From positions 1 to 64,000 of the forward strand of contig JAJCYY010000100.1 in the NCBI GenBank assembly GCA_029262735.1: 64,000 nt of DNA, given 5' to 3'. A program made the position numbers and the translations under genes. How positions within the stretch are numbered: the first letter of the stretch is position 1; each line of letters opens with the position of its first letter. This DNA comes from Chloroflexota bacterium (lineage in GTDB: Bacteria > Chloroflexota > Dehalococcoidia > Lucifugimonadales > Lucifugimonadaceae). Under the pieces are notes generated by a model. The model saw only the letters and a list, made by a program, of their open reading frames with translations, was not told the DNA's origin and made no database searches. Of this stretch, positions 51,595 through 61,165 are shown piece by piece.

Positions 51595-52791
51595 TCATGC
51601 GGCTCTATCCAATCCTTGTTGTTGGTCTCCACCCAGCTCCTGATTCGAGCCAGGTTCATCGCTCGATGCTAAGACCGGTCCAATAGTTCGGATAAGAGCG
51701 GTTTCACGCACCGCTGCCACCGACATGGAATGCTTTTCGCGGACGCTTTCCCTGGCCGCACTGCCGAGCCGTTTTCTCAGGGCGGCGTCATCTAGCAGTC
51801 TCCGAACGACCTTCGCGACCGTCGCTGGCTCTGAATCGACAACGAAACCAGTTATGCCCTCTTGAACAATCTCCTCGCTGCCTGGTGAATGCGGGATCAC
51901 GACAGCACGTCCACACGCCATCGCTTCGAGCAACGCTTTCGGCGTGCCCTCAAAGCGAGACGGAAGCACGAAAACTGCCGTCTCTGCGAGCAAAGCAGGC
52001 AAATTCTCATTCGGAACGGTGTCGACGAACTCGACTGACAGTCCTTCAGCCTGGCGTTCGAGACTATCCCGCAGACTGCCGTTACCGATGATGCGCAACC
52101 TGGCGCCCGGCAGTTCACGCATTACCTCGATCAGAAGATCAATCCGCTTCTGCGCCTCCAACCGTCCGACATATGTCACTAGTCCTGACTGCTCTTCAAT
52201 GCCTTCAATTGGACGAAACGGATCCGTGTCCACAGGGTTAGGGATCACGTGAATACGTTCAGCAGGGATTCTGTGCAAGTTGATCAACAGATCGCGATCG
52301 GCTTCAGACGCTGTTATGACTATGTCTGCGCGGCGGAGGGCGAACCTCTCCAGCAAGAACACAATTCGGTATCCGAGCTTGCTGCCTCCATCGGCCTTCT
52401 TGAACTGTGACCACACGTAGCCGGTCCGGAGCACGAACGGTTTTCTGTGGATCCAACCGGCAAGTGCTGCTGTCCACGCGCCTCTCAACTGGTATGATCT
52501 GACAACAGAGGCTCGTCTCAGGAGTCTCCAATGAAGGACTGGCGCCAGTACGCTGTACAGAAACGCCGGGACCAACCGATTTCGCCCGGCAACGGCGACT
52601 AATTCGCTCTCGGTTTCGGAGCTCTGATCGTCTGCGTCGTATGTGAGGAGAACCGAAGAGCCGAGCTGTTCGCTTAACAACCTGAGATAGTGTTGTTCCC
52701 TCTTCAGGATTCCGGCCTGACGCCACGTCTCAAACGAGGTGCGATACGAGGCAATAGTGACGACCGAAAATTGCGAACGATTAGGCAGCAC
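51595..52791 (-). CDS. Glycosyltransferase family 4
   Basis: About 398 residues from the GTG at 52791, which overlaps the end of the upstream gene by 11 bases. The frame extends to 52905 but that part lies inside the neighbour and has no family sequence. GT-B landmarks are VVTIASYRTSFETWRQAG, YVWSQFKKAD, VIPNPVDTDPFRPIEG, VTYVGRLEAQKRIDLLIEVM, and the donor motif VFVLPSRFEGTPKALLEAMACGRAVVIPHSPGSEEIV (shown in part; Glu-rich EGTPKALLE). It transfers a nucleotide-activated sugar. Confidence 0.88.
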   Translation of the reverse strand: MLPNRSQFSVVTIASYRTSFETWRQAGILKREQHYLRLLSEQLGSSVLLTYDADDQSSETESELVAVAGRNRLVPAFLYSVLAPVLHWRLLRRASVVRSYQLRGAWTAALAGWIHRKPFVLRTGYVWSQFKKADGGSKLGYRIVFLLERFALRRADIVITASEADRDLLINLHRIPAERIHVIPNPVDTDPFRPIEGIEEQSGLVTYVGRLEAQKRIDLLIEVMRELPGARLRIIGNGSLRDSLERQAEGLSVEFVDTVPNENLPALLAETAVFVLPSRFEGTPKALLEAMACGRAVVIPHSPGSEEIVQEGITGFVVDSEPATVAKVVRRLLDDAALRKRLGSAARESVREKHSMSVAAVRETALIRTIGPVLASSDEPGSNQELGGDQQQGLDRAA

Positions 52792-53962
52792 GGTCTGATC
52801 TCTCACCCGGCGTCTGCTCCACCAATCCCATGCCCGATCTGCCTGCCTCACATAACGGTCGGTAAAGCTCGCTCGCATATCTGCTTGCAATGTGCGCCCA
52901 GTCATGCCGCTCAGCGAGCCTTCTTCCGTTAAGGGCTAAACGCTCGTAAGCGAGACGATCTTCAGCAAGCCAACGCATTGCCGCCGCAAGGCCATGGGCG
53001 TCATCCACCTCGGCAAGCGCACCATTCACACCATGTTCAACGATGTCAGCCGCCATTCCAACGCGGGTCGAAACCACCGGCACTCCGCAGGCCATCGCTT
53101 CTAACAGCCCTTTGGGTCCACCTTCGTCGCGGGACGGAATCAGGTAGAGGTCAATCGCCCTGTACATCGGCGGCAGCAACCTGAAGTCGGGTACAACGGC
53201 GTGCGTGTACCGAATGTTCGCCCTATCAAGCTGAGTCTTCACGTAACCGCGAGCAGGTCCGGTCAGCAGAACATGGACCGGTCGGGGCGTAACCGCTCTG
53301 GCCAGTCCGACGACAGCCTCGACCAGTACTTCAGGCGCCTTCTCGTACTTCGGCCGGTCTCCATCGGTCCAGCCTTCGCCGTCCTTGTGAAAAGAACCGA
53401 TGCAGAGCGCGTCAGGGGGCACGCCAACACTTTCCCGCATCCGCGTTCGCGCCGACTCAACCACCGGAACGAACGCCTGCGTATCTACTCCCAGGGGAAT
53501 CACCTTGATCTTCGCTTCGTCTACTCCCCAACCGGCCAATCGTTTCCTCGCAATCGAAGACGACGTCACAACCGCGTCTGCGTTCTGTGAAGCTCGCGGA
53601 ACCATCTCGATCATTCTCTGGTTCTCAGGTGTGAGGTTCTGCTCTGATCCGTGGAACCACGTGAACACGATCCGGTTCGAGTCATCACACCTCAAACGGC
53701 GACCAAGCAGAAACAGGGATCGAGAGCCGTAGTGGACAATCTGTGATGAAACACCGCTCGGTATCGTCGTGGTCCTCATATCTATTCCGACCGACCGGAG
53801 GTGCGATGACAGATAATTACCGTCCCACTTGATCGACCAGTTACGCTGCTCAACCACGTACCAGACACGGCTCCATTGCTTTGCCGCTATCGATCTCGCA
53901 CGAGTATCGACCGATGCCAGTGCATAGTTGAGATATGTCCGTGCAGAGTCGGCGACGTTCAT
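52781..53962 (-). CDS. Glycosyltransferase family 4
   Basis: 393 residues; the ATG overlaps the upstream stop as ATGA. Landmarks are WSIKWDGNYLSSHLRSVGID, IPLGVDTQAFVP, VTPRPVHVLLTGPARGYVKTQLD, and the donor-binding LYLIPSRDEGGPKGLLEAMACGVPVVSTRVGMAADIVEHG (shown in part). The motif EGGPKGLLE matches the GT4 EX7E pattern. The linkage and sugar are unknown. Middle of the five-gene leftward glycosyltransferase block. Confidence 0.88.
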   Translation of the reverse strand: MNVADSARTYLNYALASVDTRARSIAAKQWSRVWYVVEQRNWSIKWDGNYLSSHLRSVGIDMRTTTIPSGVSSQIVHYGSRSLFLLGRRLRCDDSNRIVFTWFHGSEQNLTPENQRMIEMVPRASQNADAVVTSSSIARKRLAGWGVDEAKIKVIPLGVDTQAFVPVVESARTRMRESVGVPPDALCIGSFHKDGEGWTDGDRPKYEKAPEVLVEAVVGLARAVTPRPVHVLLTGPARGYVKTQLDRANIRYTHAVVPDFRLLPPMYRAIDLYLIPSRDEGGPKGLLEAMACGVPVVSTRVGMAADIVEHGVNGALAEVDDAHGLAAAMRWLAEDRLAYERLALNGRRLAERHDWAHIASRYASELYRPLCEAGRSGMGLVEQTPGERSDRAA

Positions 53963-55194
53963 GCCGCGACCGCCCGCTCATACACATCTAGCGTTGCCTC
54001 GACAGTCCGCATCGGGTTTAGTCGGCCCGTAACGAGCTCGCGATCGAACTCGTCTGTGTGATCGGCCAGTCCCCGGTCCTTAACTGCTGTCAGAAGTGAG
54101 CTGGCCAGGGATTTTGAGTCAACCGGGTCGATCAACAATCCATTTTTGCCATGCTCGATCACTTCAGGTGTGCCGCCATATCTCGTTGCAACAACAGGAA
54201 CACTCTCCGCGATGGCCTCAAGTAGCACGCGGCCCAACGGTTCATGGTGAAGTGATGGCATCACTACCGCGTTGGCTTGCCGAATGAGTGATCGAACTAC
54301 TCCATTGCTGACATGGCCGGCGAAGATGACACCGTACGACGCGAGGTTAGCGGCCGCTTTTGCCCGGTAGCTGGTCTGGTCTCCGCCACCTACAACCACG
54401 AGCGTCGCCTCGGGAATCTGCCTTAGGAAGTCTGGCATTGCGTCTATCAGCAATGAGAGTCCTTTTCCATCTGTGAGCCGACCGACGAACAAGAGCACCG
54501 GCCCATTCATTTCTGAAAGCAGGTCGCGAGCGCGGGCATCGTCTGCATCGGACGGCTCAGTCGTAGGCAGAATGTTGAACACCGCGCTACTGGACGACTC
54601 TTCTGCCAGTCCTCCGGTGACAAATGCCCGGCGCACGAACTCGCTCACTGTGAATATGTGCTCACCGGAGCGTACAGCCACTCTTGGAATTATCCGCTTC
54701 ATCTTTGAGAGACCGCTCGAACCTCCGGCCGCGTTTGCAACTCCATGCCTTTGCGCGGCATCATCCACCCACTTGCCTGCCAGATGCCGATATCCGCGGA
54801 CCGTGGTGACTCGCGGCAACCTGTGGAGCGGACGCCCGATATAGGCGGAAACCTCGCTGCCTATCTGTTGAGTGTGGATGAGGTCGAAATCCCTAGATTT
54901 CGCCAGCGCAGCCAGCTTTCGGCTGAACTGTATGTAGTGAACTCCGCGGCTGAACGGAGCCGTTCCGTCCTCGAAAAGCAGCCGCGGATCCACTGCCGCA
55001 CCGCCGGAACGATCAACTCCAGCCAGAGAAATGTAGTGGACTGGAAACGGCAATTCAGGTCTAACGCCAAAGTCGGTCGTGACAACTTCAACACCAACAT
55101 GAGGATGCAGAGCGTTCGCAAGGTGAAGGGCACTCAATTCCGCACCGCCGGGACTGACCGGAGGAAAGTAGTCGGAGACTATAGCCACTCTCAT
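53959..55194 (-). CDS. Glycosyltransferase family 4
   Basis: 411 residues. N-terminus VAIVSDYFPPVSPGGAELSALHLANALHPHVGVEVV has the glycine-rich acceptor region of GT4 enzymes. ILPTTEPSDADDARAR, VLLFVGRLTDGKGLSLLIDAM and MPSLHHEPLGRVLLEAIAESVPVVATRYGGTPEVIEHGKNG (in part; EPLGRVLLE donor motif) follow. The start overlaps the upstream gene by ATGA. One of a series of different GT4 enzymes, so a multi-sugar repeat unit is likely. Confidence 0.9.
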   Translation of the reverse strand: MRVAIVSDYFPPVSPGGAELSALHLANALHPHVGVEVVTTDFGVRPELPFPVHYISLAGVDRSGGAAVDPRLLFEDGTAPFSRGVHYIQFSRKLAALAKSRDFDLIHTQQIGSEVSAYIGRPLHRLPRVTTVRGYRHLAGKWVDDAAQRHGVANAAGGSSGLSKMKRIIPRVAVRSGEHIFTVSEFVRRAFVTGGLAEESSSSAVFNILPTTEPSDADDARARDLLSEMNGPVLLFVGRLTDGKGLSLLIDAMPDFLRQIPEATLVVVGGGDQTSYRAKAAANLASYGVIFAGHVSNGVVRSLIRQANAVVMPSLHHEPLGRVLLEAIAESVPVVATRYGGTPEVIEHGKNGLLIDPVDSKSLASSLLTAVKDRGLADHTDEFDRELVTGRLNPMRTVEATLDVYERAVAA

Positions 55195-56624
55195 GCGGCG
55201 ATCTCCTGCTCCACTTCAGTCTCAAGATCATCCCTGGTGACACCAACCAATTCCAACATCTGGGCCAGCTTCTCGGCCTCGGCTGCAGCATCGAACTCGG
55301 GCTCTCTGATGACGATGGACTGAACCAGGAGGTCCGCACCGAGGAGAAGCTTCGACTCGCGAGCTGCTAGGGCTTCCAGTGAATGGTTGGCAATCACAAA
55401 GCGACGGCCTTCCCTCGCCATGCGAAGACGGACGCCGGGCTCCCGAAACAGCGTCTCGATACTTTGAGCAATCTCCCATTCACTTGAGCCGCATCGGAGC
55501 ACGAAGTACGTCCAGTCTGGCTCTTCCTGTTCGACAAACTCCGATCCAGACCGTGGTTCGATGGCAATGCCAGGCACGCCTGACGCCATGGCGCGAAGCA
55601 GATTTTGCACGGATTCCGAATCGTTGAAGGCAACACAGATACGCAGTTGATTGATCGCATCCGGTAGCATTTCGACCGGAGGCATTGTCAGAAACTCGAC
55701 ATCCAGCCCACGTTCCTCGACCTCTGCCTGCAGCGATGCGGCAAGAGCCTCAGCACCTTGCCCGTCCATCAGCACGCGGATCGCAGCGCTCTGCCCCCGC
55801 CTCGCAAGTCTCTCTGCAACTCCCATGACCACCCTGGCATCAACCTCACTTTCGGTGCCCATAAAGACACCGACGGTTCTTGGTTTCGCCGGGTCCGTCG
55901 TGGTAAGCGGGCAATAGAGATCGGAATCGATCAGGCTCGGAATGACTACTCGCGTGGCGTTAGGAGTGTAGGGAGGTAACTCGGTGGCACCCCATTCGAA
56001 AACCTGCTCGATCCTTCTTAGTGCTGCCCTGACCAGCAAGTGCCTCAGTCCATTTACGTTCGGGCTACGCGGGGGAGCCCATTGAGCGTCTGCCGACATT
56101 GAAGCCGACGATCTGCTCAACCGGCCCGCCAGCCAACCGGCAGGCGCTGCCGGTTCATCCAAAATCACGACGGATGTCACTCTCCGCATGGTTCTGAAGC
56201 GAAACGCAGCGGAAAGCAGAAGAGAAACTACGCCGTTCGGCACAGGCAGCGGCATCCTCAGGTGGCGCACGCGCCCCGACTCAAATTGCTGCGAATAGTC
56301 CGACCTGTCGGTCGTCATCAGAACAACGGTCCGGAAAAACTTTGCATGCCTCTCAAGTGAAGCAGCAAGACGTCCCAGTTGACCTGCCTGCTCATACTGG
56401 CGAACGGTGGTTCCGGCCATCATGATCAGAAGCGCAGGCGGTTGAACGTGCGTAATCGCCATCGGTGGCCGCTCACTGGCGAAAAGCCGGATGAGCTTCG
56501 GCTTGATCGAAGTCTCACTCAATCGCTCGGTGGCACGCTTTCGCCACGACTCTATGTTCGTACGCCAGCCTGACACGAATCTCTTAATGCGCTTCCAGTG
56601 CTCCTGTTCCAGAAACCGGCTCAA
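55191..56624 (-). CDS. Divergent GT-B glycosyltransferase-like protein
   Basis: 477 residues. The C-terminal half has GT4-like features: VGVFMGTESEVDARVVMGVAERLARRG, MPPVEMLPDAINQLRICVAFNDSESVQNLLRAMASGVPGIAIE (shown in part), with ESVQNLLRA at the donor motif position, a weak EX7E. The N-terminal 60 residues are basic and helical, and the middle holds hydrophobic segments (LLIMMAGTTVRQYEQAG). It fits by context and fold but lacks the classic signature; it may be an inactive or regulatory glycosyltransferase. Coupled by ATGA to both neighbours. Confidence 0.7.
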   Translation of the reverse strand: MSRFLEQEHWKRIKRFVSGWRTNIESWRKRATERLSETSIKPKLIRLFASERPPMAITHVQPPALLIMMAGTTVRQYEQAGQLGRLAASLERHAKFFRTVVLMTTDRSDYSQQFESGRVRHLRMPLPVPNGVVSLLLSAAFRFRTMRRVTSVVILDEPAAPAGWLAGRLSRSSASMSADAQWAPPRSPNVNGLRHLLVRAALRRIEQVFEWGATELPPYTPNATRVVIPSLIDSDLYCPLTTTDPAKPRTVGVFMGTESEVDARVVMGVAERLARRGQSAAIRVLMDGQGAEALAASLQAEVEERGLDVEFLTMPPVEMLPDAINQLRICVAFNDSESVQNLLRAMASGVPGIAIEPRSGSEFVEQEEPDWTYFVLRCGSSEWEIAQSIETLFREPGVRLRMAREGRRFVIANHSLEALAARESKLLLGADLLVQSIVIREPEFDAAAEAEKLAQMLELVGVTRDDLETEVEQEIAA

Positions 56625-57706
56625 TGCGCGCTGTCCTCAGTCTGCTGCTGCTGACCTGCTTCGTCGGCCTCTTCGGTGGCCACGAGCGCACGCCACGTGT
56701 AAGCAGAAAGCAGCCCGTAACGAGCGAATCGAAAAAGTGGATAGAGCACGATGTCCTGCGGTAAAGGCGCCGTTGGCAGAGAGCTTGATGCGCATACCTG
56801 CTGTACACGAGCCGCAGATCTGAGGTATTTGATGCCCGCCACGGTGAAGCCCAGCGCTCCGACAGCCCAGGTGAGAGGGCCGATCGCGTTTCCAACAACG
56901 ATCACAATCAGCAGAAACGAAAACATCGCTGATATTGGTAAAAGCAGGTGTCGCTTGAATCCGTCGCGCTCGCGGTTCAACCTCCATGAGTGGGCTCTGG
57001 CCAGTGCAGCCGCGCCGCGCCCGTACCATTCGATCTGCTCGAACCAGTCGCCGAACGACCGGTAGTGCCGTCCCTCATGCCAGATTGTCGATTGTTTGCT
57101 GTAACCCAGCTTTCCGCCAGCTCCCCTGAGCCTGTATCCGAGATCGGCGTCTTCACCGGCCGGCATACGAGGATCGTATCCGCCCACGTTCCAGAACCGT
57201 TCAGCCTTGATGAGCAACGCATCACCCGAAAGGAACGCCGGGGATGAGAGTGACTGCGGCTGGGAGTTGTAGTTCAACACATAGTGGACGTTCATAAGCC
57301 CGCTCACGAGAGAGCTGCGAACGTTCCATCGGAGACCAGCGACTGCATCGAGGCAAACTTCATTCATCAACGAAAGCAGCTGCAACACGTAGTCCGGCCC
57401 GATGGTCACGTCACCGTTAATAAATAGCAGCAATTCGCCGCTGGACGCCGCCGCACCCGTATTCCGCGCAGCGGCAGGACCGCGCTCGACCGCACCTGAG
57501 TCCTCAGTGATCAAGCGAATAACGTTGTGCCGACTCGACAGGTCGGATACATATCGAGGTGTGCCATCAGTCGAGTTGCCGTCGACCACGATGATCTCGG
57601 AGACGGAAACAGATTGATCGAGAACAGACTGGACGCAACGGCGAATCGTCGCCTGCTCATTTCGAGCGATGATCACAGCTGAGATTGTCGGCGCGTCGGT
57701 TCGCAT
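56621..57706 (-). CDS. Membrane-associated glycosyltransferase family 2
   Basis: 361 residues. GT2 landmarks are ISAVIIARNEQATIRRCVQSVLDQS, IIVVDGNSTDGTPRYV, ERGPAAARNTGAAASSGELLLFINGDVTIGPDY (in part; NGD in place of DxD), and GGYDPRMPAGEDADLGYRLR. Two or three C-terminal membrane helices (about 270-320: LLPISAMFSFLLIVIVVGNAIG) anchor it. It is the first gene of the leftward block and would act at the cytoplasmic face on a lipid-linked acceptor. Confidence 0.87.
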   Translation of the reverse strand: MRTDAPTISAVIIARNEQATIRRCVQSVLDQSVSVSEIIVVDGNSTDGTPRYVSDLSSRHNVIRLITEDSGAVERGPAAARNTGAAASSGELLLFINGDVTIGPDYVLQLLSLMNEVCLDAVAGLRWNVRSSLVSGLMNVHYVLNYNSQPQSLSSPAFLSGDALLIKAERFWNVGGYDPRMPAGEDADLGYRLRGAGGKLGYSKQSTIWHEGRHYRSFGDWFEQIEWYGRGAAALARAHSWRLNRERDGFKRHLLLPISAMFSFLLIVIVVGNAIGPLTWAVGALGFTVAGIKYLRSAARVQQVCASSSLPTAPLPQDIVLYPLFRFARYGLLSAYTWRALVATEEADEAGQQQQTEDSAH

Positions 57707-57891
57707 GAGTAGTCGGTTCGTTCCGGTTCAGGTTGAGCCAGCGAATTCTGAATTGCACACAGTCATCACGAAAGTTCCGCGTTCCGCCTATCAAGTTTGA
57801 GGGTCTGCTGCTGGCCGGTCAGTGAAGGCAGACACGTGCGCCCGTGTGTGTACTCACGCACAGACATCTGCGGTCTTGTTACATCGACCAC
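57707..57891. promoter_or_regulatory. Divergent intergenic region between glycosyltransferase blocks
   Basis: About 185 bp separate the leftward block (first gene at 57706) from the rightward pair (57892). Promoters for both directions must be here; I could not identify clear -35/-10 elements or an inverted repeat. Confidence 0.3.
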
Positions 57892-59130
57892 ATGTGCGTG
57901 CTGAACGATGCTGTGACTGTGCGACTCTCACTGTTCCCGAATACTGCGAAGCCCGGTAAGAACCCGGCGCGACCGCGTGTGCTGCACGCAGGCAAGCTCT
58001 ATCACCCATGGCGAGGCGGCATGGAAGCGGTGATCAAGTGGCATGCCGAGGGTATTTCACACCGGTATGAATCGACTGTGCTTGCGTGCGTCCCACGTGG
58101 CCGAGGCGGCAATGACGTTCTAAACGGGGTGACTGTAAGGCGAACAATGTCGTTCGGTATGTTCCTCGGCATGCCGGTTTCGCCTGCGTATCTGTTCGAG
58201 TTCCGAAAGCTAACCAGGCGGGCGGATATCACGCACCTCCATCTACCATTCCCTCCGGCGGATATATCTCATGTGCTGTTTGGTAGAGTCGACGCTCCGG
58301 TTGTCGCAACCTGGCACAGCGACCTCGTTCGCCAGCGAGCTGTTATGCCCATCTATGGCCCATTTATGAAGCGATTCCTGAAGCGAGCAGACCGCATCAT
58401 CGTCCCTGCTCGATCTGTGCTGGATAAATCTGAGGACCTGGCTCCGTATCGGGACAAGTGCAGCGTGGTCCCACTCGGTATTCCCATCCCTGAGAAAGAA
58501 CCCCTCTGGGCTCCGGTCGCCGCCGTGCCGAACGATGTCCCCGTTGTGCTGTCGGTCGGCAGGCTCGCCTACTACAAGGGCACGGAGCATCTGATCTCGG
58601 CGATGCGTAATGTCGACGCGATGCTGGTTATCGTCGGAACCGGTGAGCGGGAAGTCGAGCTCAAGGAAATTGCGCAGTCTGCGGACTACTCAGACCGGAT
58701 TCTGTTCACCGGACAGGTACCCGACGAAGAGCTAGACGCCTGGTATCGACGCTGCAGTGTGTTCGTCCTGCCCTCGGACGGCAATGCTGAAACAACCGGA
58801 ATCGTCCAACTTGAGGCGATGGCGTGCAGGAAGCCAGTTGTTAATACGCGGCTCGACACGGACGTGCCGGAAGTGAGTCCGCATGGTGTCACCGGACTGA
58901 CTGTCGAGCCAGGATCACCTCATGGTCTTGCCGAAGCCATAAACCGGCTGCTTGCGGATGACGGGCTACGTTCATGGCTCGGTGAAAACGGCCGGATCCG
59001 GGTGCAGGAACGGTACAGCGTCCAGCAGATGAACGCGTCCGTGGGAGATATCTACGACGAGCTCCTTGGAATCGATACACGTGAGTCTGCGCCACACGAG
59101 CGCACTGGCGAGCTTGCTGAAGCTGCCTGA
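57892..59130 (+). CDS. Glycosyltransferase family 4
   Basis: 412 residues from the ATG at 57892. A GTG at 57844 adds 16 residues; family sequence starts only at PRVLHAGKLYHPWRGGMEAVIKWH, so the true start is uncertain. Landmarks are RGGMEAVI, ITHLHLPFPPADI, TWHSDLVRQRAVMPIYGPFMKRFLKRADRIIVPARS (in part), LSVGRLAYYKGTEHLISAM, and SVFVLPSDGNAETTGIVQLEAMACRKPVVNTRLDTDVPEV (in part; AETTGIVQLE). It resembles rhamnosyl/mannosyl transferases of the GT4 group. Read just ahead of the initiating sugar-phosphate transferase. Confidence 0.88.
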   Translation: MCVLNDAVTVRLSLFPNTAKPGKNPARPRVLHAGKLYHPWRGGMEAVIKWHAEGISHRYESTVLACVPRGRGGNDVLNGVTVRRTMSFGMFLGMPVSPAYLFEFRKLTRRADITHLHLPFPPADISHVLFGRVDAPVVATWHSDLVRQRAVMPIYGPFMKRFLKRADRIIVPARSVLDKSEDLAPYRDKCSVVPLGIPIPEKEPLWAPVAAVPNDVPVVLSVGRLAYYKGTEHLISAMRNVDAMLVIVGTGEREVELKEIAQSADYSDRILFTGQVPDEELDAWYRRCSVFVLPSDGNAETTGIVQLEAMACRKPVVNTRLDTDVPEVSPHGVTGLTVEPGSPHGLAEAINRLLADDGLRSWLGENGRIRVQERYSVQQMNASVGDIYDELLGIDTRESAPHERTGELAEAA

Positions 59131-59151
59131 AGTCGAAAGGGAACAGGTGAA

Positions 59152-59940
59152 ATGGCGATCAGATCCGAGAGTGTTAGATCAGAAATCTCAGAGGCGCTTG
59201 TGAAGGAGCCACGGTACAAGAGGCCGTTCGACCTTGCAGTCCTGGTTTCTGCACATCTGTTACTCGCCCCGCTGTGGATCGCGCTATGGATCTTCATTCC
59301 GCTTGCAATAAAATTGGACGATAGAGGGCCCATTTTCTACTCGCAAGAAAGAATGGGACGAGGAGGACGGCGGTTCAAGGTCCGTAAGTTCCGGTCGATG
59401 GTCGTTGATGCTGAAAAAGGCACAGGGGCAGTATGGGCGAGTCGCAACGACCGCCGGATCACCCGCGTTGGCCGGATACTGAGGCACACGGCAATGGATG
59501 AGTTGCCACAGGTCCTGAACGTCTTTGCAGGCGACATGAGTTTTGTTGGCCCTCGACCTGAGCGACCAAAGCTCCATGAACAGTTCACTGCGGAGACGCC
59601 GGATTTCGACAAGCGCTTGCAGGTTCGACCGGGCATGGCAGGCATGGCACAGGTCTACGGCGCCTACGATCTTTTGCCGTCTGCCAAACTGGTTTATGAC
59701 CTCCAGTACATTCGCAAAATGAGCATCTTCACAGACGCAAAGCTGCTGATCCTGGCGGGCTTGAACACGTTGCTCGGACGTTGGGGGCGTGCTTCCGGCA
59801 ACTCGCTGGCTCCGACGGTCAGTACACAGGGTGCAGAGAGCTCTCTGCCCTCAAACATCGTGCCGTTCACACCCGCACCAGATATATCGTCTCCAGTTGC
59901 CAACGAGGGCGAAGAGGATGATCTGCAGGAAGCCGCCTGA
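59152..59940 (+). CDS. Polyprenyl-phosphate sugar-phosphate transferase (initiating transferase)
   Basis: 262 residues, the short form without the N-terminal multi-helix domain. One re-entrant or membrane helix (about 27-52), then RGPIFYSQERMGRGGRRFKVRKFRSMVVDAEKGTG (in part), RITRVGRILRHTAMDELPQVLNVFAGDMSFVGPRPERP (in part), and LQVRPGMAGMAQVYG. These are the bacterial sugar transferase (PF02397) blocks. It moves a sugar-1-phosphate from a nucleotide sugar to undecaprenyl phosphate, starting each repeat unit. The tail of about 50 residues is acidic and unique. It marks this locus as a surface-polysaccharide pathway. Confidence 0.93.
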   Translation: MAIRSESVRSEISEALVKEPRYKRPFDLAVLVSAHLLLAPLWIALWIFIPLAIKLDDRGPIFYSQERMGRGGRRFKVRKFRSMVVDAEKGTGAVWASRNDRRITRVGRILRHTAMDELPQVLNVFAGDMSFVGPRPERPKLHEQFTAETPDFDKRLQVRPGMAGMAQVYGAYDLLPSAKLVYDLQYIRKMSIFTDAKLLILAGLNTLLGRWGRASGNSLAPTVSTQGAESSLPSNIVPFTPAPDISSPVANEGEEDDLQEAA

Positions 59941-59947
59941 CACGACT

Positions 59948-61165
59948 TCAGCCCGAAATAGCCTCGTTGACAGCCGTCAGAATTCGTTCGGATGCCCTGT
60001 TGAGTGAATAGTCGGTTTTCACGGCTTCAAGACCGGCTCGCGACAGAGCGTCCATTCGAGGCTGGTCTCGGAATAATCTCTGCCACTCCGTTGCCAGGGA
60101 ATAGCCGTCGTCGTCGAAGATCGCACCTCGACGCTCACCAAGCATCTCCGGCAATCCACCGGTATTCGCTCCGAGAACCGGCACACCGGTCGCCCAGGCC
60201 TCCAGCACTGCCAGCGGACAGGCCTCCCCGGACGGTCCCGCCGAAGGAACAATTAGCAGGTCCACTCCATTCAACAATCGGGCCACGTCATCGCGATGAC
60301 CGGCGAATATCACCCGCTGTTCCAGGCCCAGCTCCGAGACTGTGAGTCGCAATCGCTGATGGTGCTTCTCACTCCCTTCTCGTGCCGTGCCGACCAACAA
60401 AAGCACGGCATCCGGCATTGCCTCAGTTGTCTGCGCCAGCGCCTTAATAGCTTCCAACTGTCCTTTTTCGGACAAGAGCTCCCCGACCACGGCTGCGACG
60501 TGTGTGGAGTTCGCCAGCCCGAACTCGGACCTGATTTCACTCCGCAGTTCTGGCCGCGCCGGAGTTTCTGGCAACTCAATGCCGTTGGGCACAATCCGAA
60601 TCTTGTCCGGCGGCAGGGACATTCGATCGGCAATAGCGTTCGACACAATAAGGACTCTCTCAACCTGTTTCATTGAACAGATCCGCTTGAGAAACCAGGC
60701 GGTTCGGTCCGTCGCAGGAATCATGTGCAGATGGACGATGACCGGCGTTCCAGTGATACGACCCGCGATGGCGGCCCAGAGTGCGGTCCGCGAGGTCGCG
60801 TACAACAGGTCAGGTTTGCTTTTTCTAATCAGCGAGATGAGCGACACGAGCGATACGGAACCGAGCGGTAAGTACAGTGCTCGGTCCGGTAGGCTGAACT
60901 TGCCAGCAGGTGCGGGATAGCTGACCCGATGGGATTTGATGCCACCGGACTTCAGCTCGTTCTCCAGCTTGCCCCCACCCGGAACAATCACTTCGAAAGT
61001 GGCACGGTCTCTTAGTGATTCCGCAATGTTAAGCGTTACCTGCTGGCCGCCACCGATTCGACTGGCACCTTCAAGCACGAGAATTTTCGGACGACCAATC
61101 AGTTCAGTCTCCGAAGCCATTTCGCCAGCAGAACCGATCACCTCTTGGACCGTCTCGGTCTTCAA
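59948..61165 (-). CDS. Glycosyltransferase family 4
   Basis: 405 residues from a TTG that overlaps the upstream stop as TTGA; an ATG 16 codons in is an alternative. Landmarks are ILVLEGASRIGGGQQVTLNIAESL, VIVHLHMIPATDRTAWFLKRI, IVPNGIELPETPARPELRSEI, VAAVVGELLSEKGQLEAIKAL and DLLIVPSAGPSGEACPLAVLEAWATGVPVLGANTGGLPEML (in part). It is the last gene of the second leftward glycosyltransferase block and is convergent with the initiating transferase. Confidence 0.88.
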   Translation of the reverse strand: MKTETVQEVIGSAGEMASETELIGRPKILVLEGASRIGGGQQVTLNIAESLRDRATFEVIVPGGGKLENELKSGGIKSHRVSYPAPAGKFSLPDRALYLPLGSVSLVSLISLIRKSKPDLLYATSRTALWAAIAGRITGTPVIVHLHMIPATDRTAWFLKRICSMKQVERVLIVSNAIADRMSLPPDKIRIVPNGIELPETPARPELRSEIRSEFGLANSTHVAAVVGELLSEKGQLEAIKALAQTTEAMPDAVLLLVGTAREGSEKHHQRLRLTVSELGLEQRVIFAGHRDDVARLLNGVDLLIVPSAGPSGEACPLAVLEAWATGVPVLGANTGGLPEMLGERRGAIFDDDGYSLATEWQRLFRDQPRMDALSRAGLEAVKTDYSLNRASERILTAVNEAISG

